Source: Arcicella rosea
GTDB lineage: Bacteria; Bacteroidota; Bacteroidia; Cytophagales; Spirosomataceae
NCBI RefSeq assembly: GCF_014204325.1
Contig: NZ_JACHKT010000020.1
Coordinates: 1 to 64,000, forward strand
Direction: 5' to 3'
Length of the DNA stretch: 64,000 nt
The position numbers were made by a program, and so were the translations under genes. Below the pieces are notes generated by a model. That model saw only the letters and a list, made by a program, of their open reading frames with translations. It made no database searches and had not been told where the DNA came from. This document shows positions 36,326 to 45,071 of the stretch, in pieces; positions within the stretch are counted from its first letter, which is position 1; the number at the start of each line of letters is the position of its first letter.

Positions 36326-36362
36326 AAAAATCGCCCTAGCTAAAACTAGGGCGATTTTTATT
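36326..36362 (-). terminator. terminator of the Rrf2 gene
   Basis: A perfect 14-bp stem AAAAATCGCCCTAG/CTAGGGCGATTTTT at 36326-36339 and 36346-36359, overlapping the last codons of the minus-strand Rrf2 gene. Confidence 0.8.
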
Positions 36363-36768
36363 TCACTAAATCCATTAATGTATTGGCTTCTAAAACGGCT
36401 AGATTGGCATCTCGCCATTTTTCCATTACATTTCTTAATGAACAACTTTCCTCATCTCCACAGTCATCACATTTTCCGTAGAAGTGTAATGACACACATA
36501 AAGTTGGTGAAATTGGGCCATCGATGATACGGATAATCTTAGCAAAAGTTACTTGGTCTGGTGGAATTCTCAGATAATATCCTCCACCTTTTCCTTTTTG
36601 GCTTTGTAAAAGCCCATGATTGCGTAATTCAAGGAGGATTGCTTCTAAAAATTTCTTAGGAATATTTTCTGATTCAGCAATATTTGAAATAAGTAATGGT
36701 CCTTTTTCATACTCACGAGCTAGTACTTTTAAGGCTTTCAAAGCATATTTAGCTTTTTTAGAAATCAT
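36358..36768 (-). CDS. Rrf2-family transcriptional regulator
   Basis: A 136-residue winged-helix regulator. The N-terminus MISKKAKYALKALKVLA and HTH with NIPKKFLEAILLELRNHGLL, then the wing GKGGGYYL, are diagnostic for Rrf2. Cys91, Cys100, Cys103 and Cys109 lie in the position where IscR/NsrR members bind an Fe-S cluster (spacing C-x8-C-x2-C-x5-C), so a redox or Fe-S sensing role is likely but not proven. The adjacent genes do not reveal its target. Confidence 0.92.
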   Translation of the reverse strand: MISKKAKYALKALKVLAREYEKGPLLISNIAESENIPKKFLEAILLELRNHGLLQSQKGKGGGYYLRIPPDQVTFAKIIRIIDGPISPTLCVSLHFYGKCDDCGDEESCSLRNVMEKWRDANLAVLEANTLMDLVK

Positions 36769-37202
36769 AATGATGAAGTTTTAATTTTTTGCTTCGTCCA
36801 TAAAATACTTACAATGAAACATTTTATGCCTGTACTTTTATAGAAAAGCCAATAATATATCTACTAAGTTCAGGAATTCCATTTGATTGATAGACAAAAG
36901 TACATAAATTATCATAATTTATAATACGATTGATAATTCATAGAAATCAAATAATTTTGAGGTGTACACGAAAAATATAAATAATTTCACAAAATAGTTA
37001 TATGTTTTGTCGGTTTCCTAAATTAAAGCTCTTGAAGTTTTACACCAGCTATTGATGAAATTATTTGTAACAGTTTTTCTATGAAAATCCACAGTTTTTT
37101 ATTCTATTTTGAGGATTTTGAGACAAAATGGGGATTTTATTATACAGATTTATAAACTAGAGATATAGATACTCTTACGAGTAAGAAATATTATTCAAAA
37201 CA
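36769..37202. other. intergenic region upstream of the Rrf2 gene
   Basis: This AT-rich gap of over 400 nt lies before the Rrf2 start. On the minus strand TACTTTTG (36895-36902) could be a -7 element, but no -33 TTG is at the right distance. I see no ORF, RNA gene or strong repeat. Confidence 0.4.
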
Positions 37203-37236
37203 AAACCCACAAACTAGAAGTCTGTGGGTTTGTGTA
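37203..37236 (-). terminator. terminator of the COG0523-MerC operon
   Basis: A perfect 9-bp stem AAACCCACA/TGTGGGTTT (37203-37211 with 37223-37231), with T-rich DNA on the minus-strand exit side. It lies 29 nt beyond the GTPase stop codon. Confidence 0.7.
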
Positions 37237-37264
37237 TCACACTACCTTTATTTTACTAAGTTTT

Positions 37265-38473
37265 TTATTGAAATGTTGGAAATGGATCTGTGAATTTTCC
37301 TTTCTTTTCCATCAAAATAATTTCTTCTTCCGTACAAATACATTCTTCTAATTCTTCTATAATGATTTCTTTATCTAAATCCTGACCGATAATTACCAAT
37401 TCGTTTACTCTATCTCCAAATCGCTTATCCCAGCGTTGCATGATAATTTCTTTATTTTCTTTCCAAGCTGGATAGAAAACTCTTTCCCAAGATGGTACGC
37501 CAGCCCACCAAGTTCCTGCTGAGTCCGCCCGAACCGAACCTCCAGCTTGTCCCCAATTCAAAGCATCTTTTGGACGTGAAGCTATCCAGAATAATCCTTT
37601 TGAACGAATAATTCCTCCATGCCAATTATTATTAATATAATTCCAGAATCTTTCTGGATGAAAAGGACGGGCATCTCTGAAAACAAATGAGCTAATGCCA
37701 TACTCTTCGGTTTCGGGTGTATGCTTTGCTTTATTTAATTCTTCAATCCATCCGCTTGAAGCAGATGCTTCTTCAAAATCAAACAGACCAGTATTTAATA
37801 TTTCGCTTGTATTAATTTTGCCAAAAGACGATTGAAGTATTTTGGCTTTTGGATTTAATTTTTGAACAATTGCCTTTAATTCTCCTACTTGATACTCGCT
37901 CAGTAAATCTGTTTTATTAAGGATAATTACGTTGGCAAATTCAATTTGGTCTGTCAGAAGATTAACGATTGCTCTGGCATCGCTTGGATCTTCATCATTC
38001 ATTCCACGAGTCCAAACAGTATCAATTGAACCAAAATCTTTGGCAAAATTGAAACAATCAACTACGGTCACCATTGTGTCAAGCCTTGAAAATTTGGATA
38101 AATCAATACCATTTGCCTCATCGATATAGCTAAATGTTTGTGCAATTGGCAGAGGTTCGGAAATACCTGTAGATTCAATCAAAAGATAATCAAAGCGATT
38201 TTCTTTGGCTAAACGTTCTACTTCTTGCATCAAATCTTCACGAAGTGTACAGCAAATGCAGCCGTTAGACATTTCGACCAACTTTTCTTCGGTTCTTGAT
38301 AAAGTGTTTTCCTGTTTTACCAATTGAGCATCTACATTGATTTCACTCATATCATTTACAATGACGGCAACTTTCAGGTTTTCTTTATTGTGTAAGATAT
38401 GATTGAGTAATGATGTTTTTCCAGCTCCTAAAAATCCGCTTAGGACTGTAACTGGGAGTTTTTTATGTGACAT
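37265..38473 (-). CDS. COG0523 (CobW/ZNG1-like) GTPase, probable zinc metallochaperone
   Basis: A G3E-family GTPase of about 402 residues. Walker A is GFLGAGKT; the metal-binding CxCC ([11 protein letters not shown], Cys75-x-Cys77-Cys78 counting from ATG 38482) and the guanine motif NKTD are present, followed by a full CobW C-terminal domain (about 270-365). Length and tail match the ZigA/YeiR group, which helps deliver zinc under starvation. It overlaps the MerC gene upstream (38440-38473), and the pair starts from a promoter covered by TTGCAACA-type palindromes, the expected form of a zinc-repressed operon. Start 38473 (MSHKKLP) fits family N-termini; 38482 adds three residues. Confidence 0.88.
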   Translation of the reverse strand: MSHKKLPVTVLSGFLGAGKTSLLNHILHNKENLKVAVIVNDMSEINVDAQLVKQENTLSRTEEKLVEMSNGCICCTLREDLMQEVERLAKENRFDYLLIESTGISEPLPIAQTFSYIDEANGIDLSKFSRLDTMVTVVDCFNFAKDFGSIDTVWTRGMNDEDPSDARAIVNLLTDQIEFANVIILNKTDLLSEYQVGELKAIVQKLNPKAKILQSSFGKINTSEILNTGLFDFEEASASSGWIEELNKAKHTPETEEYGISSFVFRDARPFHPERFWNYINNNWHGGIIRSKGLFWIASRPKDALNWGQAGGSVRADSAGTWWAGVPSWERVFYPAWKENKEIIMQRWDKRFGDRVNELVIIGQDLDKEIIIEELEECICTEEEIILMEKKGKFTDPFPTFQ

Positions 38474-38847
38474 TTCTTGCAATTTCTAAGGTTGACTAAA
38501 TGAGTAATAATTAAAGCAATTGACGAAAAATAGCCTACTATATTCAAGTATTTGAAATCTTCTTCGAACAAAATGGAGCAGGCAAAAAGTGTAAAGAAGA
38601 TCCAAAAGGCAATCGTTATTTTGGAAGAAGTAGCTTCTTTAGTGGTATAATAAACAGCAATGAAACAGATTGTTAGGAATATGTAATCCCAATAATGGAT
38701 TCCTTCATGAGACGAAATTTCCATTTTAGTTTCATAAAATGTTTTAACGAACATCACGATGGGTGTGGCTAAACAGTGTACAAGGCAGATTCCTGAACCT
38801 GCTATGCCTAAGTAATCGTAAAGATATTTTGAGATTGAATTTTTCAT
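38440..38847 (-). CDS. MerC-domain membrane protein
   Basis: A 135-residue polytopic protein with about four helices. The MerC hallmark [13 protein letters not shown] carries Cys and His-Cys metal ligands in the first helix; [12 protein letters not shown] adds a His pair. The C-terminal tail NCKKCHIKN has another CxxC-H cluster. I chose ATG 38847 (MKNSISKY) because the longer reading from 38907 adds a polar Cys-rich peptide encoded by the operator DNA. MerC was described for mercury uptake, but Bacteroidota MerC-domain proteins lie beside metal genes without any mer operon; zinc transport or sensing is the likelier role here given the COG0523 partner. Confidence 0.8.
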   Translation of the reverse strand: MKNSISKYLYDYLGIAGSGICLVHCLATPIVMFVKTFYETKMEISSHEGIHYWDYIFLTICFIAVYYTTKEATSSKITIAFWIFFTLFACSILFEEDFKYLNIVGYFSSIALIITHLVNLRNCKKCHIKNSQLQS

Positions 38848-38950
38848 ATTTGCAACATTGTTGCAAATATAGAAGGAAGATTTTTTATTTTCGCAACAAT
38901 AGTGCAAAAATATTCAGAACAAATATTATCTTTGCAACAGTATTGCAATT
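38848..38950. promoter_or_regulatory. divergent promoter region with three Zur-like palindromes
   Basis: Three related sites: ATTTGCAACATTGTTGCAAAT (38848-38868, one central mismatch), CGCAACAATAGTGCAAAA (38892-38909) and TTTGCAACAGTATTGCAAT (38931-38949). On the minus strand TATATTTG (38864-38871) is the -7 for the MerC operon; on the plus strand TATCTTTG (38927-38934) is the -7 for the lipoprotein. In both, the TTTG of the -7 is the edge of a palindrome, so a bound protein would exclude RNA polymerase. The middle site lies between the two promoters. Confidence 0.7.
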
Positions 38951-38968
38951 ATATAAAAATCGACAGAT

Positions 38969-39520
38969 ATGAAATTGACAAAAAGATTACTCTTGACGCC
39001 AATGTTAGCAATGGTTTTGCTTTCGGCTTGCAAAAAAGATGAACCTATTCCACAAGAAGACAATGAAAACTTAACAACGGTAAGTTTGAAATTTACTGAG
39101 AATGGTGTTACGAAAACATTTTCGTTCAAAGACCTTGATGGAACTGGAGGAAATGCTCCGACTATTGATAAGATTGCTTTAGAAGCAAATAAAACTTATA
39201 CTTTATCAGTTGCGATTTTAGACGAAACAAAATCGCCTGTGGAGAATGTTACTGAAGAAATTGAAGAACAAAAAGACGAGCATTTGTTTGAGTACATTTC
39301 TACGCCAGCATCGCTATTAACGATTTCTGGAAAAGATAAAGATTCAAGAGGATTTGACGTTGGTTTGACTGCTACAGTAAAAACGTCTGCAGCAGGCACA
39401 GGAAAATTACAAGTAGTACTTCATCACCAACCTCCAGTAAATGGCACGCCTATTAAAAATGGTTCATTTACAGTAGGTAGCACAGATTTTGACGGAACAT
39501 TTGAGGTGGATGTTAAGTAG
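38969..39520 (+). CDS. secreted lipoprotein, probable member of the zinc-responsive set
   Basis: A 183-residue lipoprotein: signal MKLTKRLLLTPMLAMVLLSAC with the lipid Cys21, then an acidic spacer and a beta-rich domain (30-183). A conserved-looking core has EEQKDEHLFEY and the metal-capable LQVVLHHQPP. I do not assign a named family. It is divergent from the MerC-COG0523 operon, with its own promoter under a TTTGCAACAGTATTGCAA palindrome. A role as a surface or periplasmic zinc-binding protein is inferred from this context. Confidence 0.75.
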   Translation: MKLTKRLLLTPMLAMVLLSACKKDEPIPQEDNENLTTVSLKFTENGVTKTFSFKDLDGTGGNAPTIDKIALEANKTYTLSVAILDETKSPVENVTEEIEEQKDEHLFEYISTPASLLTISGKDKDSRGFDVGLTATVKTSAAGTGKLQVVLHHQPPVNGTPIKNGSFTVGSTDFDGTFEVDVK

Positions 39521-39526
39521 ATTTTT

Positions 39527-39592
39527 GACTTTAGGACTTGAAGACTTTAAGATTATAGGTGATGAATCTTTTATACTTCAAGTCCTAAAGTC
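39527..39592. repeat. 17-bp inverted repeat between convergent genes
   Basis: GACTTTAGGACTTGAAG at 39527-39543 is a perfect inverse of 39576-39592, with a 32-nt spacer. A short echo, GACTTTAAGATT, follows each side. It begins 7 nt after the lipoprotein stop and may act as a bidirectional terminator. Confidence 0.6.
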
Positions 39593-39622
39593 TTAAAATC
39601 CTCTAGTCCAAAATAAACCTCC

Positions 39623-40132
39623 TTAAAACTTCAACAAATCTCCTTTCTCAATTCCTTTCCTTTTGCAGTATCCTGCATTTACTTCTAACACATATTTTGC
39701 ATTTTCATAGGATGGAACCGCTTCTTCTGAAAATGGAATTCTGTTGGCTTGTATTGTTACGATTTTCTTCTGTTCATCTAAAAACATGATGTCTAGTGGA
39801 ATAAAAGTATTTTTCATCCAAAAACTTTGGGGTTCATTGTTGGGCATAATGAATAACATGCCACAAGAGTCGGGCATCGAACGACGAAACATTAATCCTT
39901 GCTCAGTTTCTTTGTCATTATCTGCAATTTCTATTGTTAATTTTTCTTTAATTCTTACAAATTCCAATTCTCCTTCTTTAGTAAAAACTGGCTCAGGAAT
40001 ATCTGTATTTGGGCTAGTAATTGCGGTTTCTGATTCAGCTGGAGGCGTGTGGAAATAGCTAATTATGCTTGAAGAGAAGAATCCACCTAAAAGTAGTACA
40101 AGTACTAGAACGATAATAATTGCTTTTTTCAT
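39623..40132 (-). CDS. DUF192 family exported protein
   Basis: A 169-residue protein with an N-terminal membrane anchor (about 3-24), a variable linker (25-50) and a DUF192 domain (55-169). The domain hallmarks are EQGLMFRRSMPDSCGMLFIM, FWMKNTFIPLDIMFLD and the terminal KYVLEVNAGYC...GDLLKF. The function of DUF192 is not established. It is monocistronic and convergent with the lipoprotein gene. Confidence 0.9.
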   Translation of the reverse strand: MKKAIIIVLVLVLLLGGFFSSSIISYFHTPPAESETAITSPNTDIPEPVFTKEGELEFVRIKEKLTIEIADNDKETEQGLMFRRSMPDSCGMLFIMPNNEPQSFWMKNTFIPLDIMFLDEQKKIVTIQANRIPFSEEAVPSYENAKYVLEVNAGYCKRKGIEKGDLLKF

Positions 40133-40436
40133 TGTATATAATTCTGGAAAGTATGTTGTTGAGCAATATTAGATTAATTAATGATTTTAGGATTAGAAAA
40201 TTTGATTGAAATTTAAGTAATTTTACTTGTTATATATCCAACCTCAACGAAAACACTTGTACAATCATTTTATTTTTAAAGGATAAAAATTCTATTTTAC
40301 CGATACAATTAAACAGATTGGCAGACTAATTTTAATATTAAAACTGTTTATACTTTAACTAACGTTGAAAAAAGCCTCTTTATAGACAAAAGTATTTTTT
40401 ATACTTCAGCCCAAAAGGCATTTCATCTACTTTAAA
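40133..40436. other. divergent intergenic region
   Basis: A 304-nt AT-rich gap between the DUF192 gene (minus) and the DedA gene (plus). I see no consensus promoter on either strand at a convincing distance, and no hairpin or RNA gene. Confidence 0.5.
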
Positions 40437-41054
40437 ATGGACATATCCGAAATCATTAAATACTTATCTGATTCTAAAGAAATCATTGGTGCGGGTCTTT
40501 TTGCGATTACCTTTGTAGTTTATGCCGAAAACGGATTGTTTTTTGCTTTTTTCCTTCCAGGAGATTACCTACTTTTTTTAACAGGTGTTTTTGTAGGAAC
40601 AGGTTTCTTGAAATATGCTATCGGAACAGTTTTGTTATACCTTTTTGTAGCGGCTGTTTTGGGTTCATTGACGGGCTTTCTGTTTGGGCGGTTTTTTGGG
40701 AGTAATCTCGAAAACAAAAAAGATACTTGGTATTTTAAGCAAAAGCATTTAGATTCTACCCGTGATTTCTTTGAAAAACACGGTAGTCAAGCCTTGATAA
40801 TTTGTCGGTTTTTGCCCTACATTCGCACTTTTGCACCAATATTGGCAGGAATTAGCCGAATGAATTATCCCAAATACCTTTTTTATAATGTAGTTGGCGG
40901 AGCTGTTTGGGTCGGTTCTTTAGTGGGTGGCGGTTATTATTTTGGCGTAGAATTCCCCTGGATTATCAATTACGTTCATTACGTCATCTTTTTCTTTTTA
41001 GCAATTACTACTTTTACAGTAGTAAAAGGTTATCTGAATTTTCGGAATAAATAA
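40437..41054 (+). CDS. DedA-family membrane protein (VTT domain)
   Basis: A 205-residue polytopic protein. The VTT/SNARE-associated core is clear: E29 in VVYAENGLFFAFFLPGDYLL, a G-rich stretch GSLTGFLFGRFFG, and the FLPYIRTFAPILAGISRMNYPKY segment with the functionally important Arg residues. DedA proteins are membrane lipid (undecaprenyl-phosphate or phospholipid) carriers; the substrate here is unknown. NuoA follows after 21 nt on the same strand. Confidence 0.92.
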   Translation: MDISEIIKYLSDSKEIIGAGLFAITFVVYAENGLFFAFFLPGDYLLFLTGVFVGTGFLKYAIGTVLLYLFVAAVLGSLTGFLFGRFFGSNLENKKDTWYFKQKHLDSTRDFFEKHGSQALIICRFLPYIRTFAPILAGISRMNYPKYLFYNVVGGAVWVGSLVGGGYYFGVEFPWIINYVHYVIFFFLAITTFTVVKGYLNFRNK

Positions 41055-41075
41055 AATCTCAGAACGAGGTTCTCA

Positions 41076-41549
41076 ATGACAATGCTTACAGATTTTGGTT
41101 ATATCTTACTTTTTATCATTGCAGCGATAGTTTTTGTTGCTGTCATTTTGTTTCTCGCAAAACTCATTCGTCCTAATCGTCCGAACGAAGAAAAACTCAC
41201 TACTTACGAATCTGGCGAAGAACCAGACGGAAATGCCAATGTTCGTTTTAATATCCGTTTTTATGTAGTTGCTTTGATTTTTATTCTTTTTGATGTAGAA
41301 ATTATTTTCCTATTTCCTTGGGCAACAGTTTTCGGAAATAAACGATTAATTGCTGAAACAGATGGTTTGTGGGGTTGGTTTTCTTTGGTCGAAATGTTTG
41401 TATTTGTGGGCGTATTACTCATTGGACTGGCTTATGCGTGGATAAAAGGACATTTAGATTGGGTGCGTCCAGAAGTAAAAACTACAGAATACGAATCAAA
41501 AATTCCAACGTCGCTTTACGATAAAATTAATCAAAAGTATAGTCAGTAA
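41076..41549 (+). CDS. nuoA: NADH-quinone oxidoreductase subunit A
   Basis: A three-helix membrane subunit of complex I. The 157-residue protein has the hallmark TYESGEEP, then [28 protein letters not shown] with the conserved acidic residues in helix 2. The C-terminal extension after GHLDWVRPE (about 130-157) is longer than in E. coli. It lies apart from nuoB-N; the next gene is an unrelated small ORF. The start at 41076 gives the second Met two codons later as an alternative. Confidence 0.95.
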   Translation: MTMLTDFGYILLFIIAAIVFVAVILFLAKLIRPNRPNEEKLTTYESGEEPDGNANVRFNIRFYVVALIFILFDVEIIFLFPWATVFGNKRLIAETDGLWGWFSLVEMFVFVGVLLIGLAYAWIKGHLDWVRPEVKTTEYESKIPTSLYDKINQKYSQ

Positions 41550-41561
41550 AATCTTAGCCTC

Positions 41562-41897
41562 TTGGAGAATCGTAGAAAAGCCTTCTTTTTTACCATTTAT
41601 TGTCCTTTCTTAAATGTCGATGGCATGGCGATTTTCCCGTTCGTGTTGGTCAAATCAAAAAAACCTTCTAAAGTATTGTTGAATCATGAGCGTATCCATC
41701 TTGCTCAACAAATTGAATTATTCATTTTGCCTTTCTATTGCTGGTATTTCTTGGCGTATTGTTGGAATAGAGTCAAAGGACAAAGGCATCATCAAGCTTA
41801 CCGAAATATTATTTTTGAAAAGGAAGCTTATGAAAATGACGAAAATCTACAATATTTAGCCAGTCGTAAAAATTGGGAATTTATAAAGTATAGATAA
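41562..41897 (+). CDS. small HEXXH-motif protein, conserved Bacteroidota type
   Basis: A 111-residue protein, read from a TTG start 12 nt after nuoA; an internal ATG at 41625 would remove the first 21 residues. The motif HERIH (in NHERIHLAQQIE) is an exact HEXXH, and FEKEAYEND about 40 residues downstream offers a third acidic ligand, as in gluzincin metallopeptidases. A hydrophobic segment (LFILPFYCWYFLAYC, about 52-66) lies between. Related small proteins are, to my knowledge, common in this phylum without assigned function. Whether it is an active peptidase is open. It is probably co-transcribed with dedA-like and nuoA. Confidence 0.75.
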   Translation: MENRRKAFFFTIYCPFLNVDGMAIFPFVLVKSKKPSKVLLNHERIHLAQQIELFILPFYCWYFLAYCWNRVKGQRHHQAYRNIIFEKEAYENDENLQYLASRKNWEFIKYR

Positions 41898-41899
41898 GA

Positions 41900-42931
41900 T
41901 TACCATAAATTTTGTGGACAAAGTACACGTCTTCGATTATTCAACATCAAACCAATTACAACTTCATGTGAACCTCTCGAACGTTCTTTCAAGCCCGATA
42001 AAGTAAAGTCGTAGGAATACCCCAAATTAATTAAGGAGCTGATATTTACGCCTAATAATCCTACAAAAGCATCTTTATGTCTGTAAGAAGTTCCGAACCA
42101 AAATCTATCTCTGAAAACAGCTTTCGCATTTACATCAAAACTTAAAGGTGCTTGTGCCACTCTTTTGATGAGTGTTGAAGGAATAATCGTCCAATCGTCA
42201 CTGATTTCTTGTCTGAAACCTGCTGTTAGAAAGTAATGAGGAATGGCGTTTCCAATCCAACTTTGGGTATTGTTATCTTTATTTTTATAATTAAAGCTGT
42301 TGAAAATAAATTGATTCGCTGAAATTCCAACAAAAAAAGTTCTGGAGTATAACCAAGTACCTACGTTCAGGTTAGGCTGAATGGCTGTCAGTTTAGAGCC
42401 TGCAACAATTATTTGGTCAGGATTATCTTTTACTTGTACTTTACTAAAATCAACGCCATATTGAGAGATTCCACCCGAAATTCCAACGGCTAATTTTATT
42501 TTATTCGTTACTGGAACATGCAACGCATAGCTCAAGTTTAAACTGTTCTGTGTATTTGCACCAGTTTTATCCGCAACCAAAATAAAACCAATGCCATGAT
42601 GGGCTGGTACTTTGGCAGAGCCGTTGAAATTATTAGAAAGTGCCATTGGGCGACGAATAGATTTACTGAAATTGGGTCTTGCACCAGTACTTGTAATATC
42701 TGTTTTGCCAATCGCTAAATGTGCCGAAACATAATAAGTAAGCGGAGCACCTTCAAAATCTGTCCATTGATTTCTGTATCCCGTTTTAATATCTGTATAG
42801 TCTTCAATACCCGAAACGGCTGGGTTGATTAAATAACTATTCATCATGTATTGACTATACTGTGGTTGGGTTTGGGCAATTGCCATTAAACGGACAGTAA
42901 TCATCAAAAAGGCAAGTATAATTTTTTGCAT
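41900..42931 (-). CDS. type IX secretion system membrane protein, PorP/SprF family
   Basis: An outer-membrane beta-barrel of about 343 residues. Start chosen at ATG 42931 (MQKIILAFL), which begins a normal signal peptide ending RLMAIAQ. The family hallmark PQYSQYMMNSYLINPAVSGIEDY, then GYRNQWTDFEGAP, opens the mature protein; barrel strands continue to the C-terminal GLMLNNRRRVLCPQ. PorP/SprF paralogues anchor T9SS substrates or the PorE/PorK complex. No other T9SS gene is adjacent. It converges with the small HEXXH gene with only 2 nt between. Confidence 0.92.
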   Translation of the reverse strand: MQKIILAFLMITVRLMAIAQTQPQYSQYMMNSYLINPAVSGIEDYTDIKTGYRNQWTDFEGAPLTYYVSAHLAIGKTDITSTGARPNFSKSIRRPMALSNNFNGSAKVPAHHGIGFILVADKTGANTQNSLNLSYALHVPVTNKIKLAVGISGGISQYGVDFSKVQVKDNPDQIIVAGSKLTAIQPNLNVGTWLYSRTFFVGISANQFIFNSFNYKNKDNNTQSWIGNAIPHYFLTAGFRQEISDDWTIIPSTLIKRVAQAPLSFDVNAKAVFRDRFWFGTSYRHKDAFVGLLGVNISSLINLGYSYDFTLSGLKERSRGSHEVVIGLMLNNRRRVLCPQNLW

Positions 42932-42949
42932 AAGAGCGATGAAGTTCAC

Positions 42950-43347
42950 ATTTTAAAATAAAGATAAGAATTAAAGAAGTTTTTTTGGTAATATTCTAAT
43001 GATAGTCCAACCTTTTTACAAGATTTGATGTCTCTTTGGGTACTTGTAGATTATTTCTGTGGTTAATTGGTTTGAGCAGAAAGCTGATTGAGAATAGGAT
43101 AGGGGAAAAGACTTAGTTTATTGTCGTTCAGTTAAATAATTAATAATCAAAGATATACTTAAAATAATTTGATTGTTTTGAAACCTTATTACTTTTTATC
43201 ACGTAAATGATAACAAATAGAAATTTAACAATAATTAGACTTTTTACAAAGCGTATTTTAAATACATTTTGTAAAAATTAAAGATAATTAAATAGCTTAT
43301 GGAGAATATCGAAAGCCTTTAGAAATTTTCTAAAGGCTTTTTTGTTG
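42950..43347 (+). terminator. gene-free region with an orphan terminator at 43312-43347
   Basis: The 42950-43447 gap has no ORF. A perfect 14-bp stem AAAGCCTTTAGAAA (43312-43325 with 43327-43340) followed by TTTGTTG is a strong intrinsic terminator on the plus strand, yet the nearest plus-strand gene upstream ends 1.4 kb away. A small RNA transcribed from within 42950-43310 would explain it. TACATTTT near 43263 is only a weak -7 candidate. Confidence 0.5.
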
Positions 43348-43447
43348 AATTTTTTGAAGGAAAAGAACAAAGTCGAAAACTTCTACGTTAAACTTGTAAT
43401 TCAAACGAAACTGTCTGGATTTTACATATCAAACGCATAAGGCAATA

Positions 43448-44995
43448 ATGCAAATACATCAACTACCTTTAGAGACCGTAAATCAATTTTCGTCTCTTTT
43501 CTTAGACTTCATCAATCAAAACACAAAAACGAAAGATTTTTACGAGAATTATCCATCCATTCAAGGTTTTGAAAAACAAATTGCACTCAAACAGTATGAT
43601 GTTACCAAACGTAAAGTTTTAGTAGAAACCTTAAAACAGCAGTATTCAGGGATAAGTAATCAACCAGATTTTGATATTCTTTTATCAGAAAATACTTTCA
43701 CAGTTACTACGGGGCATCAACTTAATATTTTTACGGGGCCACTTTATGTGATTTATAAATTGGTTACGGTGATTAACTTGGCAAAATCGCTCAAAAAAGC
43801 TTTTCCAGAATACAATTTTGTGCCAGTTTATTGGATGGCAACTGAAGACCATGATTTTGCAGAAATCAATCATTTTTCTTTATTCGGAAAAAAATTAGCT
43901 TGGGAAACAGCCCAAAAAGGAGCAGTTGGTAGAATGAATCCCAAGGAATTGGAAAGTTTAATAGCAGAAATGGCTGAATGTCCAGCTATTTTTAAAGATG
44001 CTTATTTGAATAATGAAACCCTTGCAAATGCAGCTCGATGTTACGCCAACGAGTTGTTCGGAAACCAAGGTTTAGTTTGTATTGATGCTGATGATAGAAA
44101 GCTGAAAAAACTTTTTGCACCGATTATTAAAAACGATTTACTGCATCACACCGCTTTTGATGTTGTTTCAAAAACTTCTGAAAATCTCGAATCTTTGGGC
44201 TATAAAACCCAAATTTCTCCTCGTGAAATCAACTTCTTCTATTTAGACAACGGTCTGCGTGAACGCATCGTAAAAGAAGAAAATACTTATAAAGTTCTCA
44301 ATACTGATTTATCTTTTTCTGAAGCAGAAATCCTGACGATACTTGAGAATGAACCCGAAAAATTTAGTCCGAATGTGGTATTAAGACCTGTTTATGAAGA
44401 AGTAATTCTTCCGAATTTGGCTTATATCGGTGGGCCTTCTGAAGTACCTTACTGGTTGCAATTGAAGAGTATTTTTGATTTTCATCAAGTAGCATTTCCA
44501 ATTTTAATGCCACGTAATTTCTGTTTAGTTGTTAATAAAGCAACAGCCAAGAAAATGGAAAAATTGGATTTGACGAGCGAAGATTTGTTCTTAGATGAAA
44601 TTAGTTTGAAAAAGAATTTCATTGAAAAACATAGTGAAAATAGTTTAAGTTTATCGGTCGAAAGTAATGCTTTTGTACAGATTTTTGATGAGATTTTGAC
44701 GAAAGCTATTAAAATTGATAAAACGCTGGAAGGGGCAGTAAAAGGTGAACAACAAAAAGTATTAAATGCCCTTGAAAACTTAGAAAAGCGACTTAAAAAG
44801 GCAGAAGAAAGAAATCATGAAACAGAAGTAAATCAGCTTTTAGGCGTAAAACAGAAGCTTTTTCCAAATGGAACACCACAAGAACGAAGCGAAAATTTCC
44901 TAAATTTCTATTTGAACAATCCTGAATTTTTAAATCAAGTATCAGAAGTATTCGACCCGCTGAATTTTAAATTTTATGTAATTATAGAAGAATAA
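43448..44995 (+). CDS. bshC: bacillithiol biosynthesis cysteine-adding enzyme BshC
   Basis: It adds cysteine to GlcN-malate in the last step of bacillithiol synthesis. The 515-residue protein carries the family signature TVTTGHQLNIFTGPLYVIYKL and VPVYWMATEDHDFAEINHF, the second conserved block VVLRPVYEEVILPNLAYIGGPSEVPYW, and a C-terminal coiled-coil (about 410-460) that mediates dimerisation. Length is normal for BshC. bshA and bshB are not adjacent. It ends at a strong terminator. Confidence 0.95.
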   Translation: MQIHQLPLETVNQFSSLFLDFINQNTKTKDFYENYPSIQGFEKQIALKQYDVTKRKVLVETLKQQYSGISNQPDFDILLSENTFTVTTGHQLNIFTGPLYVIYKLVTVINLAKSLKKAFPEYNFVPVYWMATEDHDFAEINHFSLFGKKLAWETAQKGAVGRMNPKELESLIAEMAECPAIFKDAYLNNETLANAARCYANELFGNQGLVCIDADDRKLKKLFAPIIKNDLLHHTAFDVVSKTSENLESLGYKTQISPREINFFYLDNGLRERIVKEENTYKVLNTDLSFSEAEILTILENEPEKFSPNVVLRPVYEEVILPNLAYIGGPSEVPYWLQLKSIFDFHQVAFPILMPRNFCLVVNKATAKKMEKLDLTSEDLFLDEISLKKNFIEKHSENSLSLSVESNAFVQIFDEILTKAIKIDKTLEGAVKGEQQKVLNALENLEKRLKKAEERNHETEVNQLLGVKQKLFPNGTPQERSENFLNFYLNNPEFLNQVSEVFDPLNFKFYVIIEE

Positions 44996-45011
44996 AAACA
45001 CTTGTTCATAA

Positions 45012-45053
45012 AAAAAGAGGAAAGTATTCTTGTGATACTTTCCTCTTTTTTTA
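45012..45053. terminator. strong terminator after bshC
   Basis: A perfect 16-bp stem AAAAAGAGGAAAGTAT (45012-45027 with 45035-45050), 7-nt loop and T-run, between convergent bshC and the Lrp/AsnC gene. Confidence 0.85.
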
Positions 45054-45071
45054 TGCCTTTTTGGATGATAT

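Noticed and set aside
38440-38847. Mercury resistance operon
   Set aside because: Only a MerC-domain protein is present; no merA, merT, merP or merR. The COG0523 partner and operators point to zinc.
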